Source: Ceratodon purpureus (lineage: Eukaryota > Streptophyta > Bryopsida > Pseudoditrichales > Ditrichaceae). Taken from it: DNA of 64,000 nt. The stretch spans positions 16,616,183-16,680,182 of the forward strand of contig CM026426.1 of assembly GCA_014871385.1 (NCBI GenBank). The letters run 5' to 3'. Below are positions 1-13,639 of the stretch, in pieces (within the stretch, counting starts at the first letter, position 1; every line of letters begins with the position of its first letter). The position numbers and the translations under genes are program-made. The notes beneath the pieces were generated by a model, which did no database searches, had not been told where the DNA came from, and saw only the letters and a program-made list of their open reading frames with translations.

Positions 1-3000
1 TGGAGCACTGTCTTGAATCTAGCCTTCACGAAAGTAAAGAGTTAAAGCAGCAGGTGGGCCTACTGCACCTAGTCTAAACTTAGCTGTTATTATATGTGAA
101 ATATTATATATAGCTGAGGCATATTCTGGACGTTTCGCTCTCTAACTTATCTTTTTGGTCTTACCGGAAATGCCTAATTGTCCTGCAGGTGGAGCTCCTT
201 AACTTCAGAATTGAAGAGCAAGTACAATCGCAGAGGAAACTGGAAGAAGAGGCGTTTGTTGGTAAAGAGCAGTATAAATCACTTACAGAAGAGTTTGAAA
301 AGCTTAAAGATGTTTTAGTTGAGTCTGGGGGTTCTATTCAGAAAGAAAAGCAATTCACCATGGATCTCGCAGAGGAAATTAAACAACTGAAAAGCATGCT
401 GCACTCAGCAGAACAGAACTGTGCTGATCTCCACGAGAGGAATTCCGATTTCGAGGCTGCAGTTCGAAAAGAATCAGATGAAAGGATGCAGCTGTTGGAT
501 GAACGACGTGCACTGGTGGAGACAGTGCAATCTCAAACAGATAGATGTGTGGTGCTTGAAGGACAGATTTCTGAATCAGTGATCACTCTTAGAGAAGGCA
601 GCGACAACAACTCTAGACTTCTTAAGGAGATTCAAGAGTTGAAAGAGAAGCTGCATAACAATCTGGAAGGCTCCACACAGGTAATTAGTGTTTGGTTATG
701 TATTCTGAATTAAAGCATAGCTTATTTTTTCCATGGTTTGCAATTGAAGTCTATGCTATTGTCTATTAAAAGGAATCTGAAGTCGATCTTGTATAAACAT
801 TCCCTATCTTTGTTAACTGACTAGGGGAGGTTTTTTTTTCATAAAGCATATTTGACAGGCAGTTCTGTCTTTTGCAGCAATAGAAATCTGTGCCTTTGAA
901 TTATCGTGCCCTTGAATTTTGGTGCCTTAGAATTAGAAGTAGCTATATTACAGGTTCAATTCTGTTCGATACGCTTAATAGGCTTGCCATTAATCATATC
1001 CTTGTTCTGCTGTGCAGGTGGAGAGACTCCAGTTTCAACTGAAAATGTCACATACAGAAAATGAGTCCCATCAGACTGAACTGGATGATGTTGGCATGAA
1101 GGTTAAGAGCTTGTATTTGGAGGTGAATGATTTGCAGGCTGCCCTGGACCAGTCTAGAACAGAAAAGTTCGCGCTCAAGCAACAACTTTCAGACTTGTCT
1201 GCCAGGTAAACCTTAAAATATAACTTGTGTATCTGTCAAAATTTAGATTAAGGGTGTTCGCCAATCGGGACTTATGAGCTGCTCTAATTCACAACGGCCT
1301 GAGAACACGAGGTTTCTGAATCGCAAGCAATAAACTTTGAGCAGCCTGACTCTGAGAGTAATTGATTTTCATTAGATGTGATGGAGCTCAGTTAACATCA
1401 GAAATTGCTCGATAATTGACATATAGGCCCCATTGAATCGCTTTTGTATAGATTATGGTTTAAAATGATATCTTTCATTTATCATTAAGCATTATTTAGT
1501 TGGCCCGGTGTTTATGCAATTCTTTCAAGCTATAAGCTCTCTTACAATTAGTCACCTAATAAATTAATCCAAATCGTAACGTTGGCTGTTGTTCCGTCTC
1601 ACGTAGCAATACCAATCACAAAGCTCGCGATTTCTGTTCAAGTAACTCTGAAAAAATCTTGATTCTGCTTACCTAGATTAACTTTGACCTTGCGAAGATT
1701 TCTAAAGCAATAGGACGCATTTTTCTTGCGGTCGTATGTTTTTGCAGATTATCCAACCTTGAAGATAAAAACGAACAACTCCAGAAGAAAGAGACCCATC
1801 TCCTGCAGGTATATCTCTTTCGATCACATCAAGTAGATTGTAATGAGATATTTTAGGACAGTACCGTACTCACTCTATTAACTGCCACACTTGCATAACA
1901 GCAAATCGTTTTCCTATTCAGCATCGCTATATGGATGTCACATAACATTATTCTTTAGATATTAAACTTTCATCCTTGAGATTTACTATAGTCAATATAT
2001 ATATTTGACGGACTTATAATCAAAAGCTCATATTTTAATCTTATTGAATGCCGTGATTACAGTTAAATAAGACGTATTTAACGTCTCAGTGTAAGCTGAA
2101 AGTGGCACTGAAGTCAACTGGTGGTCGACTGGAGTACTTTCAGACACTTTGTGAGAAAATGGAGGAAGCAATTCGAGAGTTGGATGATCTCAAGAGTGCC
2201 GCAAAGAAAGAGAATGCTGATCTCCTTGTGATAGTTAAGGAATTCAGGTAATTAAGGAATTTATAAGTTTGGTTCGCGTCTTTTCTACAGTACTACTGCT
2301 CTCATGAGTTACGAAATTTTAAGTCAGTACCCTTTTGTCTTCGTGCTAGAATTTAGGTGAGGATGAACCGCAAGAATCTATCCTTATTACGATAATAATC
2401 TATTGAATACGAGAACCACTAACCAATAGTGTTGGCGAAACAGATCCCGGTGCCAGAGATATGAAGAAGAGCTCAATGATGCGAAGAACAATAGAACTTC
2501 TCCTGGAGAGGAGCAGGAGAGAGAGACCCAGATTGCTGATCTCATGCAACAGAATAGCGCCTTACAGCAGCGACTGGCTAAAGCGGACGAAAATGCGAAG
2601 GTGTGCATTACACATGCTCATTTATATTAGTACTGACTGAGTATGGAGTTCCAGGTCTTTCCAATGCTGGCGTGTTTTCACTTGTGCAGTAGGTCAGCTA
2701 AAATGATGTTAGTATCATGAACTGATGATGTCCTTTTTCAGGCACGACAGGAAGAGATAACAAAGTTGTATGAGGTTGTACAAAGGAAAGAAGAGTCAAC
2801 GGCCAAACTGGAGGTAAAATTTTGACTACAGTTCTTCTATCCTGACGGCTGTGCCAACCTCTTAGAGAGAATTATATCTTCGCAGACAGATGTGATCACA
2901 TCTTTGGAATGTGCACCTCAACACTTTCTTCAGCTTTTTAGCAGTCGCAGAAAAGATTGAAGAAAAACGTTGCTTGCTTCAGAACTTACATGTAATGGTG

Positions 3001-4196
3001 ATTGCTAGTGTACGTTATTTCAGAAATTAACTCAATTTTCGGTTTGGGATGATTGCAGGCCGCTCTTGAGAAGTGTCAGGGTCAGGTGTTGAAGCTCGAA
3101 AGAGATTTATATCTGGAGATTGAGCCTCAGACTGCACGGAATATTCACGGGTCAACGATGCCAAGTGGGGAGTTTACTACTCCAGTGGCTTCCAGACAGG
3201 AACAGGGTGATGAGAATCTCACGGATGACACTGTCATTCTCTATAGTAACAGCCTGGCCTCTAGAAGCAAGGTGGAACAGCTAAAGCTACAGGTAAGCAA
3301 ACAGTACCGACAGTGACTCAGAGGTGCAGTTGTTGTCTTTTGTAGCGAACATCCGATGTTTTCAAGCTTCTTTGTTAGAACTATTAAAACCAAGGTATTT
3401 CTCTTGAGACTAGGTTGCGTAGAATTTCAGCATTGAGGATTTCAGTCGAATCTGTCCGTTCTTGTTCTCAATTACTGAAAAGGGATATCGATGCAGAGCC
3501 AAAATTTGTTGCGGATGGCTGCAAACAGGCAGCCTTGGCGGATCCAAGGTTCTCCTATTGACAGTATGGACGAGGCGGATGACCATCCTCCCCCTTCTGC
3601 AACCCTTCATTCACACCACGAGAACTTGACAGGCCCGGTATGACTTTCACTGCACAACTCGTTCCGAAGCGTCAATTTATGAATTTTTTTCATGTTTGCC
3701 TATCACCTCAACACTCCCGCTAGCACTTGATAGCAACTGTTCCTATTTGTTGTGAATTGCCCAGTTCATGCACTCTATGTTGTAAAGTTCAGCAGTCTTT
3801 CATGTTTGTGGATTTTTCGTTATGGGTCCTAGAGAGATTGTTGGCAACAATTGCTGATATTGTACCGTGGTTTGCCAGATCCCAACCTGGAAGAGAGCTA
3901 GGACTAGTGGGGCTGCGTCAATCACTGATTTTCCTCAGCCGTCGAACAGTGCATTTAGTGAGGACAAACTCCTAGCCTCATCATTCAATACGCGAAGTGC
4001 ACCACGTGCTGCACTCGTGCCTGTGACCCAAAACAAGTTACAACTTGGATTGAAGAGAAGGTTACAAGAAACAGCATCACTAGATAAGCCAGCAGTGCAG
4101 GGTGTTGATGAAGCTGGGACGAAGCCCTCTCTATCAGGTTCACAGATGCCTCGTAACTTTAGATTCAATCAAAAGTTTGAGAAAGAGAATTTGTAA
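1..4196 (+). CDS. Coiled-coil protein, last ten exons (5' end outside window)
   Basis: I read ten exons: 1-53, 189-680, 1018-1205, 1748-1808, 2090-2247, 2459-2600, 2742-2813, 3059-3292, 3497-3637 and 3879-4196 (TAA at 4194). Every junction has GT-AG borders and the phases chain without a break, giving about 620 residues with no internal stop, so this is a live host gene. Roughly the first 400 residues are heptad-rich coiled coil full of E, K, L and Q. The last two exons are low-complexity and basic/proline-rich, ending FNQKFEKENL. No catalytic domain is visible; a motor or other head domain could lie upstream of the window. A long coiled coil with a disordered basic tail fits a cytoskeletal, kinesin-tail or chromosome-axis protein, but I do not recognise the family. 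Exon structure is well supported; function is unknown. Confidence 0.85.
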
Positions 4197-5235
4197 ATCT
4201 AGGTTCCTTCTAATCTCGTTTTGTAAATTATTTCCTTTTCCTTTCAAGGATTCATGTTGTACAATTAAAATCAATATCACATTGATTAATACTCTTCGCT
4301 GCCCCTGCAGTATTTTGTTCTCATTCTGGTCCACGTATGTCTACCCTGATTTTTCTTCTGCCAAACCTTCACTGCTCTCCAAGCCTGAGGCGTACTTCTG
4401 AATCAATGTTCGTTCCTTGGTTGTTCACTTTAGTTTCAACTTCATGTGTGTCTGTAAGGAACCATTTTCTATCCAACGGTTCTGGAGATAGAATTTCTTG
4501 AAGTACCAGAGTGCTGATTAGTCAGATTTTTACTATTCTCTCTGATGGAGCTGACATTGTTGTTGACACTGCTGTTCCTTGCTTTTTTTGGTTTTAAACT
4601 TTTGGAATTAATTACTGTTTAGAATGATAATCAGAGCGTACAATGTTTTGATGCTGGTGTGATGACATGATTCTTTCAAAGGATCATTCGGTCAAATATT
4701 GATTGTGGATTAACTGTGAGAATAATTCTGTAATTTTGAGATTAAACCATCATACATATACTGAAACTCAAATAATTTACAAATACTTTGAATTGAATTA
4801 CGAACAGATTCTTACAAACTTTGGTGTATTTCAAATTTTAGAACTGGAAGTCAATACCTTTGTAACAGAGTATTTATGTTAAAGGAGTGAACTAAGATGG
4901 ATTCTGGATTCCATTCTATCCAAACCAAGGAAAATAAGACTAAATCCATCGTCTAATTTTATATTTTTTGAGAAATATTAAGCCATCGTCTGTTGCCACA
5001 TCATTGCAACATTTGAGCTTTTTGGTAGCACCAAACTTTCCACTACTTTTAAAAACTATTTATTCTTATTTCTTCGATTGCATCATTTTTATCATGTCTT
5101 ACTTGATCTATAAATAATTGTGCTTATTGATCTTCTTACAAAAATTAAAATCTAAATCTTGTATCTTCTAAGAAAAAAATTATGGAGTTTTTCCATCATT
5201 TTTGGTTTCTTGAACATCTTTGGTTTGAATCATTT
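4197..5235. other. Intergenic spacer after the coiled-coil gene
   Basis: AT-rich sequence with short open frames only. It includes the 3' UTR of the upstream gene. I see no further gene, repeat or RNA. Confidence 0.5.
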
Positions 5236-5320
5236 TCACATGATTGATTTGTCTTGATGAAATTGTTGATCATTTTTACCCATATCTATAGGGATAGTAA
5301 AAATTTCAAGTCCATATTTG

Positions 5321-5690
5321 GCTTCACAATGCCTTTTAAAATTTTCAAGATTGGCATTATGTATGGCATATGGTTTTAGAGGACCATATACTTTCAAAGG
5401 ACAAGCTTGGGTTGGCTTCACAATGCCTTTTAAACTTTTCAAAATTGACTTTGTATATGGCATATGGTTTTTGAGAATATCTTCTTTTTCTTTCCCACCA
5501 TTTACTTTCAAAAAACAAACTTGGATTGGCATCACAATGCCTTTTGTACTTTTCAAGATTGGTTTTGTGAATAGAATATGGTTTTTGAGTGTATCTTCTC
5601 TTTCTTTGCCACCATACACTTTCAAAACACAAGCTTGGATTGACTTCACAATGTCTTTTAAACTTTTCAAAATTGGCTTTAATCCCTAAA
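5321..5690 (-). repeat. 114-115-bp tandem repeat, ~3.3 copies, open on the minus strand
   Basis: Units begin near 5321, 5413, 5528 and 5642 (the first and last are shortened). On the minus strand one frame stays open through all units (5236-5670), giving a ~38-residue peptide repeat with a recurring core such as QACVLKVYGGKEREDTLKNH. The period is close to a multiple of three, which keeps the frame. A single further unit lies at 60548-60623. I do not recognise the peptide. It may be a fragment of a repeat-rich coding exon or simply a minisatellite that happens to be open. No start context or partner exon supports a gene. Confidence 0.6.
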
Positions 5691-6241
5691 GTTCTAAGAC
5701 GAGACGAGACAAGAGCTGTGAGAAGAGCGAAGGCATTGCGGGAGATCGTAGAGATAGGTTTGAGTAGCGAGAAGAGACATTAGAAACAATTTCGGCTCAT
5801 TGGAGGGCCCTATAAGGCGGGTCCGGGCAGCACATATTAGTTGACTTACAGGGCGGGCAATGTGCTTTGAGGGACGGGCAGCTCCCAATGTGTCAGCATC
5901 CGCATGCTCTGAAACAAATGATGGATGGGTTAGTTCTGGGCCGTGGGCTTACATGGAGTCACCCGTGGCCAATGCTGCGAGGAGATAGGGTCATGGTCAT
6001 GATGGGGTTGGAAATAAAGAAATGTGTAAACAAAGAATATAGTGTGCGGAGCTTTAGGGACAGACTGGCGGCAAATCCAGGTGTATGAGCCAACTGTGCC
6101 GATTTGGGCGGGAGAGCTTGTGGAGGGGGTAGCTCGCGTGGACTAGTTCAGACCGTTATGAACGTCATTCAGCAGGGGGCGCTAGTTTGCTGCATGAATT
6201 GTGAAGCGAGGTTGAGTGTGAGTAGTAGTTGATTTAGCAGG
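5691..6241. other. Leader region of the transposase-like gene
   Basis: Less AT-rich than its surroundings and lacking a convincing gene. It directly precedes the ATG at 6242 and probably holds the 5' untranslated region or promoter of the transposase-like gene. I could not find terminal inverted repeats or a target duplication by eye. Confidence 0.35.
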
Positions 6242-9200
6242 ATGGCCTTGAGAGATGTGACGAATATAGTGCCTGGTAATTATGCAGTGCAGATTTCGAT
6301 GGACAAGAAATATACTCCGGTCATTCGGAAGGGGAGGATAATTGAAGAGCAAGTGAGTCGTTCTAGTTTCCCTACACGGAGAGCAGCAGGCGAAACACAT
6401 ATTGATCTGTGGGTTGATGGGAGCTTGTACCCGCTAGATCCTGCGACCAATTCTCCGCCGGAATTCAAGACTACCAAACAATATTTAGAGTTCCTGTGCC
6501 ATGGTGAGAGTGGAATGTTGGGTTATACAAAGCGCCTGAAGATTGCTGGTTTGAACAGTGATGGAAGCACGCCGTGGAGGCCAATGGCTGAATCATTGCA
6601 GAGTACCGTCACATTGTTAGAAGAAAGAGTGAGAGGCTACGAGAATGAGATACATCAGCTGTGAAGTCAATGTAATCAACTCCACGTAGAAATGAGGACC
6701 ATGTCCACTGCTGAAGCATGTCACATAGAGGAACGTCAGCAGCTAGAAAGTAATGTGAAAACACTAGAGTCCGCAGTCTTAGAGTTGAAGGTGTTGCTAA
6801 CTCAATCGGAAAGTATTGTGGGGGCAGAGGGCTTACGATGCCAGGAGGAGGTGCGGGTGCTCCAAGAGAAACTTAAAAAATGCCAAGCTGATTATGATAG
6901 GGTCGGAAAAAAATGTAGGTCGATGGTGAAGACCCCTCTTGGTTATCGCGAACGGGTCCGGAAGAGAATGAAGAGCCTACACGAGCTTGCGAGTGGGTCA
7001 GGACATGCTAAGCGTCGCAGGACCATGGTGAGAGCACAATTACAACCATCTATCGTTGAGAGCGTGCAAACGAGTAATAGACTTGGCGGGTCCAGGAAAC
7101 GGTTGATGGGAGATTCATGTGCTCAAGGTGTAACTGCTGCAGCCGTTGCCAGCATGCTATCTCAAGGTGAAGCAAATGCGCTTATTGACCAACCCAGAAT
7201 GAGCCAAGCAAGCGCCGGTGTAGCGAAGAAGGTTCTCTAGAAGATTGGCGACAGTGTGGGGCCTGATGCCATGCTGGACGCATGTGATGGAGCAGGGGTG
7301 ACTCATCGAGGATACAAGGCGATCTATTGAACACTGAAGAACCGGATTGGGTTGATTGGTCCTGGTATGACCGCGGGCATTTTGCCTGCTCCACATCGAC
7401 TAGCTAGTTTGCGACAAGATATGAATGCTAAGTTGCCTCAATTCATCGGCGAGTACTACAATATTGAGGGTAGACGTGTGATTCCAGCAGTTCGTCAAGG
7501 GAAGAAGGAGATAACGCCAGCAAAGGAGGTCATCCTTCATAGCAAGAATAATTTGTTTGTGGACCTCGAAGTTGTTCAACGATCTATGGTTCTGTTTTAC
7601 AACATCACTGTTGAAGGTACTTTGCTGCGTCAACTCAACTTAGCTGTTCATTCATTTCAACGTATAGATTCTGCCATTTCCATATTTGTAGTGTTGCCCA
7701 GTTGTGGATAAGTAGAAGTTGACTTACCAATAGTAGAGAGGGTCTTGTTGTTCTAATTTTATGATTTATAAGGTATGTGATTATGAAATGCACGAGTCAA
7801 TGTGTGTAAAGGGATATAAAGCAACATTTAAAATTTAAATATCAGATTATTCAATTACTTTGTAGTCATGCTTTTGCATTACTATTGAAAAAGTGAAATG
7901 AAAAAATTGTAATGTAAACTTCTGACAGTGCTTCAGAGTGTTGCAGAGTGCAATGGTGGACCGCTTATCTTTGTGCTGAAGCTGGACGAAGCGGAAGTTC
8001 AACAGGGCAAGAAATACGAGCGTGTCAGCTTTACGTTGATGAACCGGGCACTCGATCTAGCGATCCAGAAGAATGATGACAGATATTTCTCAGTGCAGTC
8101 AGAGCAGGAGATATGGCCAATTGCATGCTTCCAAGTCGGTAAGGAGTCATTTGATGTGCTTGACTGGGTTTTTAAAAAAACCAAGTTCCCAGAGGTAATA
8201 GAAGCACAAAGCAATGGTCAAGAGTTGTGCGTGGATGGTGTTGAATCTTTCACCGTGGAATGGCACATGAGTGCAGACATGAAAACTATCAAGTGCATGC
8301 ACGGGCTTCAGCATGGCCCTTCCAGCAAAATGAACTGCATTTATTGTGAACAGGTTAGAGAGCAACTGAAGAAGTGTGCCAATGCTTCAGCGGCACATCG
8401 TGAGCATGCAAGTCGAGAGAAAGGTAAGTGGCAGGGTGGACTATTTGCAAGCGGAATCCAAGGAGAACCATGTGATGCCGCTACTCACCCTCGGTGGAAA
8501 ATGGTGCTGCCAATTCCTCTATCAAGAACACACATGTGTACCTTGCATGCACAGGTTCGCATGGTAGAGAAATTGCTTCATCTCCATTTCATTTTTGTAT
8601 GGAACATGCAAAACGAAGAGAGGAGGGCCGTGGCGATTGAGTCTATAGAGAAGTCTTTGTCTGCTATTGGGGTGGAGGGAGGGAATTGCCAACTGAGGAA
8701 GGACGAAAATTTGTCTGGTAAAGCAGGTAACGTCGTGATGAAGCCGAGCTTGAGCGGAGTAGTAGCAAGCAGGCTTTTCCAGCCTAGCTCTTGATCAAAT
8801 CAGGATAGGGCATGGAAAGATGTGGTCATGTCCGAGAATAACCACCTGGAGAATGGTCAAGCACGAAGGAACCGTTTTCAGGTGTGGGAAGCCTTGGAAG
8901 AACTACAACCATACCTCACTGGGCTTAAGCTAACAGCGGAGCAACGAGGAGCTTGCAAGGCGAAGCTGGATCAATTTGGAAAGGCTTTCTTAAAAGCATT
9001 CGGAGAAAACCATGTTACACACTACATGGTGAGTTGGAGCTTGATGTGGACGTCGTGATTTCTTTCTACTATGGATATGTGGAGCGAGGGATCCCAGTCA
9101 AGTTTTGCTTGAAGCAAGGCTATGGTTAAACATTTGACATCGTTACTTGTTATATTGATTGGTTTTGCAGCACGTAATTGTGCGGCATGGAGCATGGTTT

Positions 9201-9743
9201 GTGGAGAAATATGGATCCTTGTCGGTCTGGAGCTGCCAAGGGATGGAGAAGTCGCATCATGGTGCAAAGGCGGCTAGTCAAGCACATACGCAGCATGGAG
9301 GTACGAAGGATCGAACAATTATCATAGTGCAACAATATCAACATTGGTACAGGAATATTCAGCATAGATATGCTAGGAAGATGGCACAGCAGTCAACGGC
9401 AAGTGCTTGTTCTGCTGCGGAAGCCAGCCACGTTGCGGAGGAGGCTCAACGTCGACGTAGGGCGTGGACCAGTTCTGGAGCTGTAGCAAGGCTCAGTGAG
9501 TGGCGCGAAGGACGTGTGCGGCAAGGACGGAGGTGGGTGCCAATTGCCGAAACAAATATCCGTCAAGAGGGCCTAGACACAGGTGACACTATTGATACAA
9601 CACCTGCGGCTTCGACGGAAGATCATATTGCATCACAATGGGAGGATGAAGATGGTCCAAGTAGGACAGTAGAGTATGCGGGGAGTACAGAAGAGAGTCA
9701 AGAAACAGAGTACGGTGAAGACCATGTTACGAATATTAATTAG
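6242..9743 (+). mobile_element. Decayed DDE transposase gene with coiled-coil N-terminus
   Basis: Three exons are in consistent phase: 6242-7616, 7929-9028 and 9171-9743. Exon 1 encodes a ~130-residue N-terminal domain, then a coiled coil (to about residue 230), then a basic stretch (GHAKRRRTM). The core has the layout of a transposase-like family known to me from invertebrate genomes: a first acidic site in FVLKLDEAE, a second in SADMKTIKCMHGL followed by a C-x2-C knuckle (NCIYCEQ), HMCTLH, and a late HYM/HVIVRHG...GMEKSHH block carrying the presumed Glu. Assigning D, D and E to these blocks is inference. The tail is acidic. In-frame stops are TGA 6662, TAG 7238, TGA 7328 and TGA 8792, so it is not functional as read. 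It is a plain DNA transposon by its parts; the superfamily is not certain and the element ends were not found. Confidence 0.7.
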
Positions 9744-10096
9744 CTGGTCTATATTTCCAATGCGCACATAATTTTCCCTTACTTTAACGTGCATGGTATA
9801 GAAATTCAGAAACGGTGGGAATTATAAAAACAAGGTGTACTTTGCTCGTCCTCCTAGATCCTAGAAGTCACATGTGACAATTTAAGCATCCGATCAAGCT
9901 TATAATTTGCAGCACATTGTAGCCATTGTTGTTCGTTCCCAAAAAACCCATATATACCATATTAGTTTTTTTTGCAAATTGTGAACAAACATGAGTTTGC
10001 ATGGGCGTTGTCGTTGTCCTTCCGTAACAGAAGACGTCGTGGAAGTTTACATGGGCGTCGCCGTTGTTCTCGTTTTTGCAATAACATGTACATAGG
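9744..10096. other. Junction between transposase gene and zinc-finger-family remnant
   Basis: No gene seen. The neighbouring family member (10097-12387, minus) lacks the zinc finger that should lie here, so this stretch probably marks where its 3' end was deleted or replaced next to the transposon. Confidence 0.35.
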
Positions 10097-12387
10097 TCAA
10101 GTCTGCGTCTCTGCATCAAGCATTGTAGCATTCTGAATTGGGCTCGGTGTAGAAAGTTTGAGTGACTGCTGGCGTGCTTGTGCAACCTTTGCTTGAGCAT
10201 GAGTCAACGCTTCAACCGCCGCGTGGTGTGCTGCACCCTGTGTTGCCCAGGTGGACTCAAGCTTCAGCACCTCCTCCCGAAAAGCGGCGTCTGCTGCTCG
10301 CAACAAATCAAGGTCAGTGGCCAACGACTTCACCTCCGCAGCCTTCTTAGCATAGTCGGCAGGTGGAGCGCCCTTGCGTACGAGTTGCTTTGCCTCCTTC
10401 GATGCTGCAAGATAAGCTGCATGAAGCGCAACTAAGGCCTCGTCGTCTTCCTCACGCAATTTCTCCAAAGCAGCATGGTGCCTTATCCGCGTCTCCTTCA
10501 AAGGCGCTTCTGTCTTAGCGACCTCCTTTGCCGCCGCTGACTCCTCCTCCTGTGCGTCAGCAAGTGCGTTTGGAGTCTGCGTCCATTTGTTGCAGGTAAC
10601 CGCTGTTTTGCAAACATTGATGTTAGTAGGTCTTGATGAACTGATTGTACGTGGTGAGTACGTAGATTCTCTAGAGAAGAAAACTCCCCATTAACTAGAG
10701 GCAGTGTTTTAGATTTGAGCTCGTGATATTCCACCCTCATTTTTAGCAAATTGCAAAGTCGTTAAATATCAAAAACAAAGAAACACTCTTCTGAAGTAAT
10801 TATGAAGGCACAAGTCAGAAATGATTAAGCGAACGCCGACATCTATCTTTTTTTTTTTACTAAAAACATTGCAAAGTTGGTCGAGTATCATTCAATAGAA
10901 GAACACTGAAGACTGAAGCTGAGGGACTCTGCATTTTTTAGTTCTTTCCACAAATTGCCAACATTTCCAATGTGCTAAAAAATATAACTACTTCCCAATC
11001 TGCCAAGACGAACTTCTCAACGCTATGTATTACTTTTGAGAAATTTCAAAATAAATCCCACTCCGGGTATCAGAGTGGTCTCACGATTCATACAGGACAC
11101 GCCTTGTATGAATCAACAAAACAGTCCGCAAATAATAGTGGTTAGGAATCGAACAGACTCCATAGGAATTGCAAACTACTACTAACAATTACCAGACGGT
11201 GACTTTGAGGATGATCAATTTAGACCTATGACTCACTCCACTTGAACATACCAAAAATTGAAATAGCCGAGGTCAGAAGATCGTTCTGCTCTACTCTAAC
11301 ATTCTTCATATTACAAACTCTTCTAAAATAAATCAAAGTCTGGGATAGATTTGTTAATTCTGATCTTATCCCTAATCAGGTGACTTGTAAATAATAGATT
11401 GAGAAGTTGTTCTTGTACATTTATCTTGATTACGTAGGAATCATTCCCAACACTGTTCAGACTGAACGAGACAGTGAAAGGATGAAACCAAAAAGACCAA
11501 TTTGACAGAACTTTCACGAAACCTTAGAAGTAAAGAGCATCGTCGATACAGAGTGGAAAAAGAAAGACAGAAAACGAGTAAAATGTAAGCATATAACATA
11601 AAGACTCAAAACAGGTCCTCCCAAATTATAGATGAAAGTGGAATATTACAAAGTGGAATAAAGCAAAGGCAACTGAAGAACCTGAAGTGGATGCCCCAAG
11701 GTCGAGGTTCACCGCTACTGCGCTCCCGCACGACAATTGTGCAATGATTTTGCACAATCCTTCGACTTGGCAGCGCGTCGCCACCGGCCCAAGCTTTAGG
11801 GGATTGCGGCGCTGATTCTTCTGTCGAAGCGCCATGCGTGACATTGCTTCCGCAAGCCAATTCACAGGTAAACCATAGACAAAAGTAGCGTAGCACGCCC
11901 TCAAGAATCGGAGAGAATAGTACGAATTGTCAGGCTTGTTCTCGTAGACTTTGAAGTACTGGATCGCAAATTGCTTTCGCTCAGCAAGATCTGTACACCT
12001 CGAGATCTCGTACCGGTTTGGTTGACCACCTGGCCTCCACACAGCTACAATCTGCTCTTCGGTGATGAAGGGATAGGCCTTCGGCAAAAGCGTAAGCAAC
12101 GGACCTTCGGAGCAGAGGCCCACCTGAGACATGAAGAACTCAGGGTCGTAACGCGCCTCACGCCCAAGCAGCATTGGTGCTGCAGCCACTATGCGATGAT
12201 GAAGTTCGGGGAGGATTCCAGACAGATCAAACGATTCATCAAACTCCTCCATTGTCACTGCCCGCCCGTTCGCTGGCTCGATGTTACTGCCGTCTGAAGA
12301 GGAGTCATCGGAAGCATATTGCGATGGAGAACCATGAGGAGTCGGGGGTGGGCTGGGGCTTGGTTTCCGCTTGGCGCGCTTCGCCAT
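10097..12387 (-). pseudogene. Coiled-coil/C4HC3 family member 1, zinc finger lost
   Basis: Exon 1 is 12387-11682 (ATG in MAKRAKRKPS; an alternative ATG lies at 12408). A ~1.1-kb intron (GTTCTT donor, CAG acceptor) leads to exon 2 at 10576-10097. Exon 1 carries the family's N-terminal domain, with FDLSGILPELHHRIVAAAP, an FF-x3-VGLC segment, an R-x-G-x-Q-x-NR-x-E segment and NWLAEA...NPLKLGPVA. Exon 2 matches the coiled-coil region (GAPPADYAKKAAEV against GTPNQYKEQAEAA in member 2) and stops at ...DAETQT without the zinc finger found in members 2-4. The gene is therefore 3'-truncated. The intron is absent at this point in members 2 and 3, so it may be an insertion. No in-frame stop is seen. Function unknown. 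Confidence 0.6.
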
Positions 12388-12408
12388 CTTCTTGGAACGC
12401 AACGTCAT

Positions 12409-13240
12409 GGGAGCGAGAAGACGTAGAAAACCAAGGTAAGAGTGACCCAGTTCTGTGAGCTTAGGTGAATAACTACAAGCGGCAAGATAAACAGAAAATT
12501 CCTGGAGGATGTCAAGCAATCAAGCAAGATCTAAAGCATGGATGCAAACTGGACCAGAGTAGACTAGGAAGCTGAAGCAAAACCCAGACATGGCGATTTA
12601 GGATAAAGGTGTTGTGGAGAGACGGACATGGCCACCAATGTTCCAGCACTGCCAGTACCAAGTGTGAAGTTAGTGGGACTTGACGGTTTGGTGTCATGGC
12701 AAATATTTACATGATCCCCATGGCTCTCAAGGGATTGCGTTCATTGCATGGGGAAGGGACGTTTGAGTCTACAGTGAGTCACACTACTGTAAGAAAACAG
12801 TGAGTAGTATCATTACATGACAAGTGAAGTTAGTGACTACCGTAGGATGAGGGTGCTTCAACAAAGATGTGGTCGATGGGCTCTGAAATTACGGTAATCG
12901 TGGGAAGTCTGAATTGAAAGGTTTAACGGTCCTAGGTGACAGGTGATAAAGGATACGGGACTGAAGCAGTGAAGGTAGAGCTGGATGGATAGGTGGATAG
13001 CAGGAGGGAAATGGGTAGGCTCAGTAGATGGGAAAAAGGATGGGGGTGGACGCCTATTGCCACGTTGGAGCTTTTATATAAGTCAATTGGTAATAAATAA
13101 CAAAATATGAAAACAACGGAAAGTAGCCATAAAATTTAAAACGAAAGGCATAGAAGTATATGATAAATGAAAGAACAAAAAATGAAGCCCAAAAAGGGTA
13201 AAAACATAATCCCACAACAAAACTTTGAAGACATCATGAA
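12409..13240. other. Spacer upstream of family member 1
   Basis: Contains the likely promoter and 5' UTR of the minus-strand gene. No further gene, RNA or recognisable element. Confidence 0.4.
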
Positions 13241-13639
13241 GGAAGAATTAGTTCTTATTCATGTTTCAATGAAACTTCATTTGCCATTCATCTATTTTAC
13301 ACCCACTCATAAAAGATAAGTCCACTTCAATGTTCCCTTTGATTTTCGATCATTATGGCTATTGTTTTCGATTCTTGCCGTGCTGCACTCTTCTACTTTT
13401 TAACCCCCAAATGCCTGAGCCTATGACCACGGAAATAGACTTTGACTTTGGATGCTTTGTTTTTCCACTATAAATAATGTAAAATACGGATTTTTAATTT
13501 TTCTTAGATAGATACACATGTAATCTACAAGCAATAATTTTTTCTAAATTAATGGTTTTATTATGTAATTATTATAAATTTTCAAATCAAAACAAACAAA
13601 GAAAATCCATATCAAATATGGATTATATCAAAAAACTGG

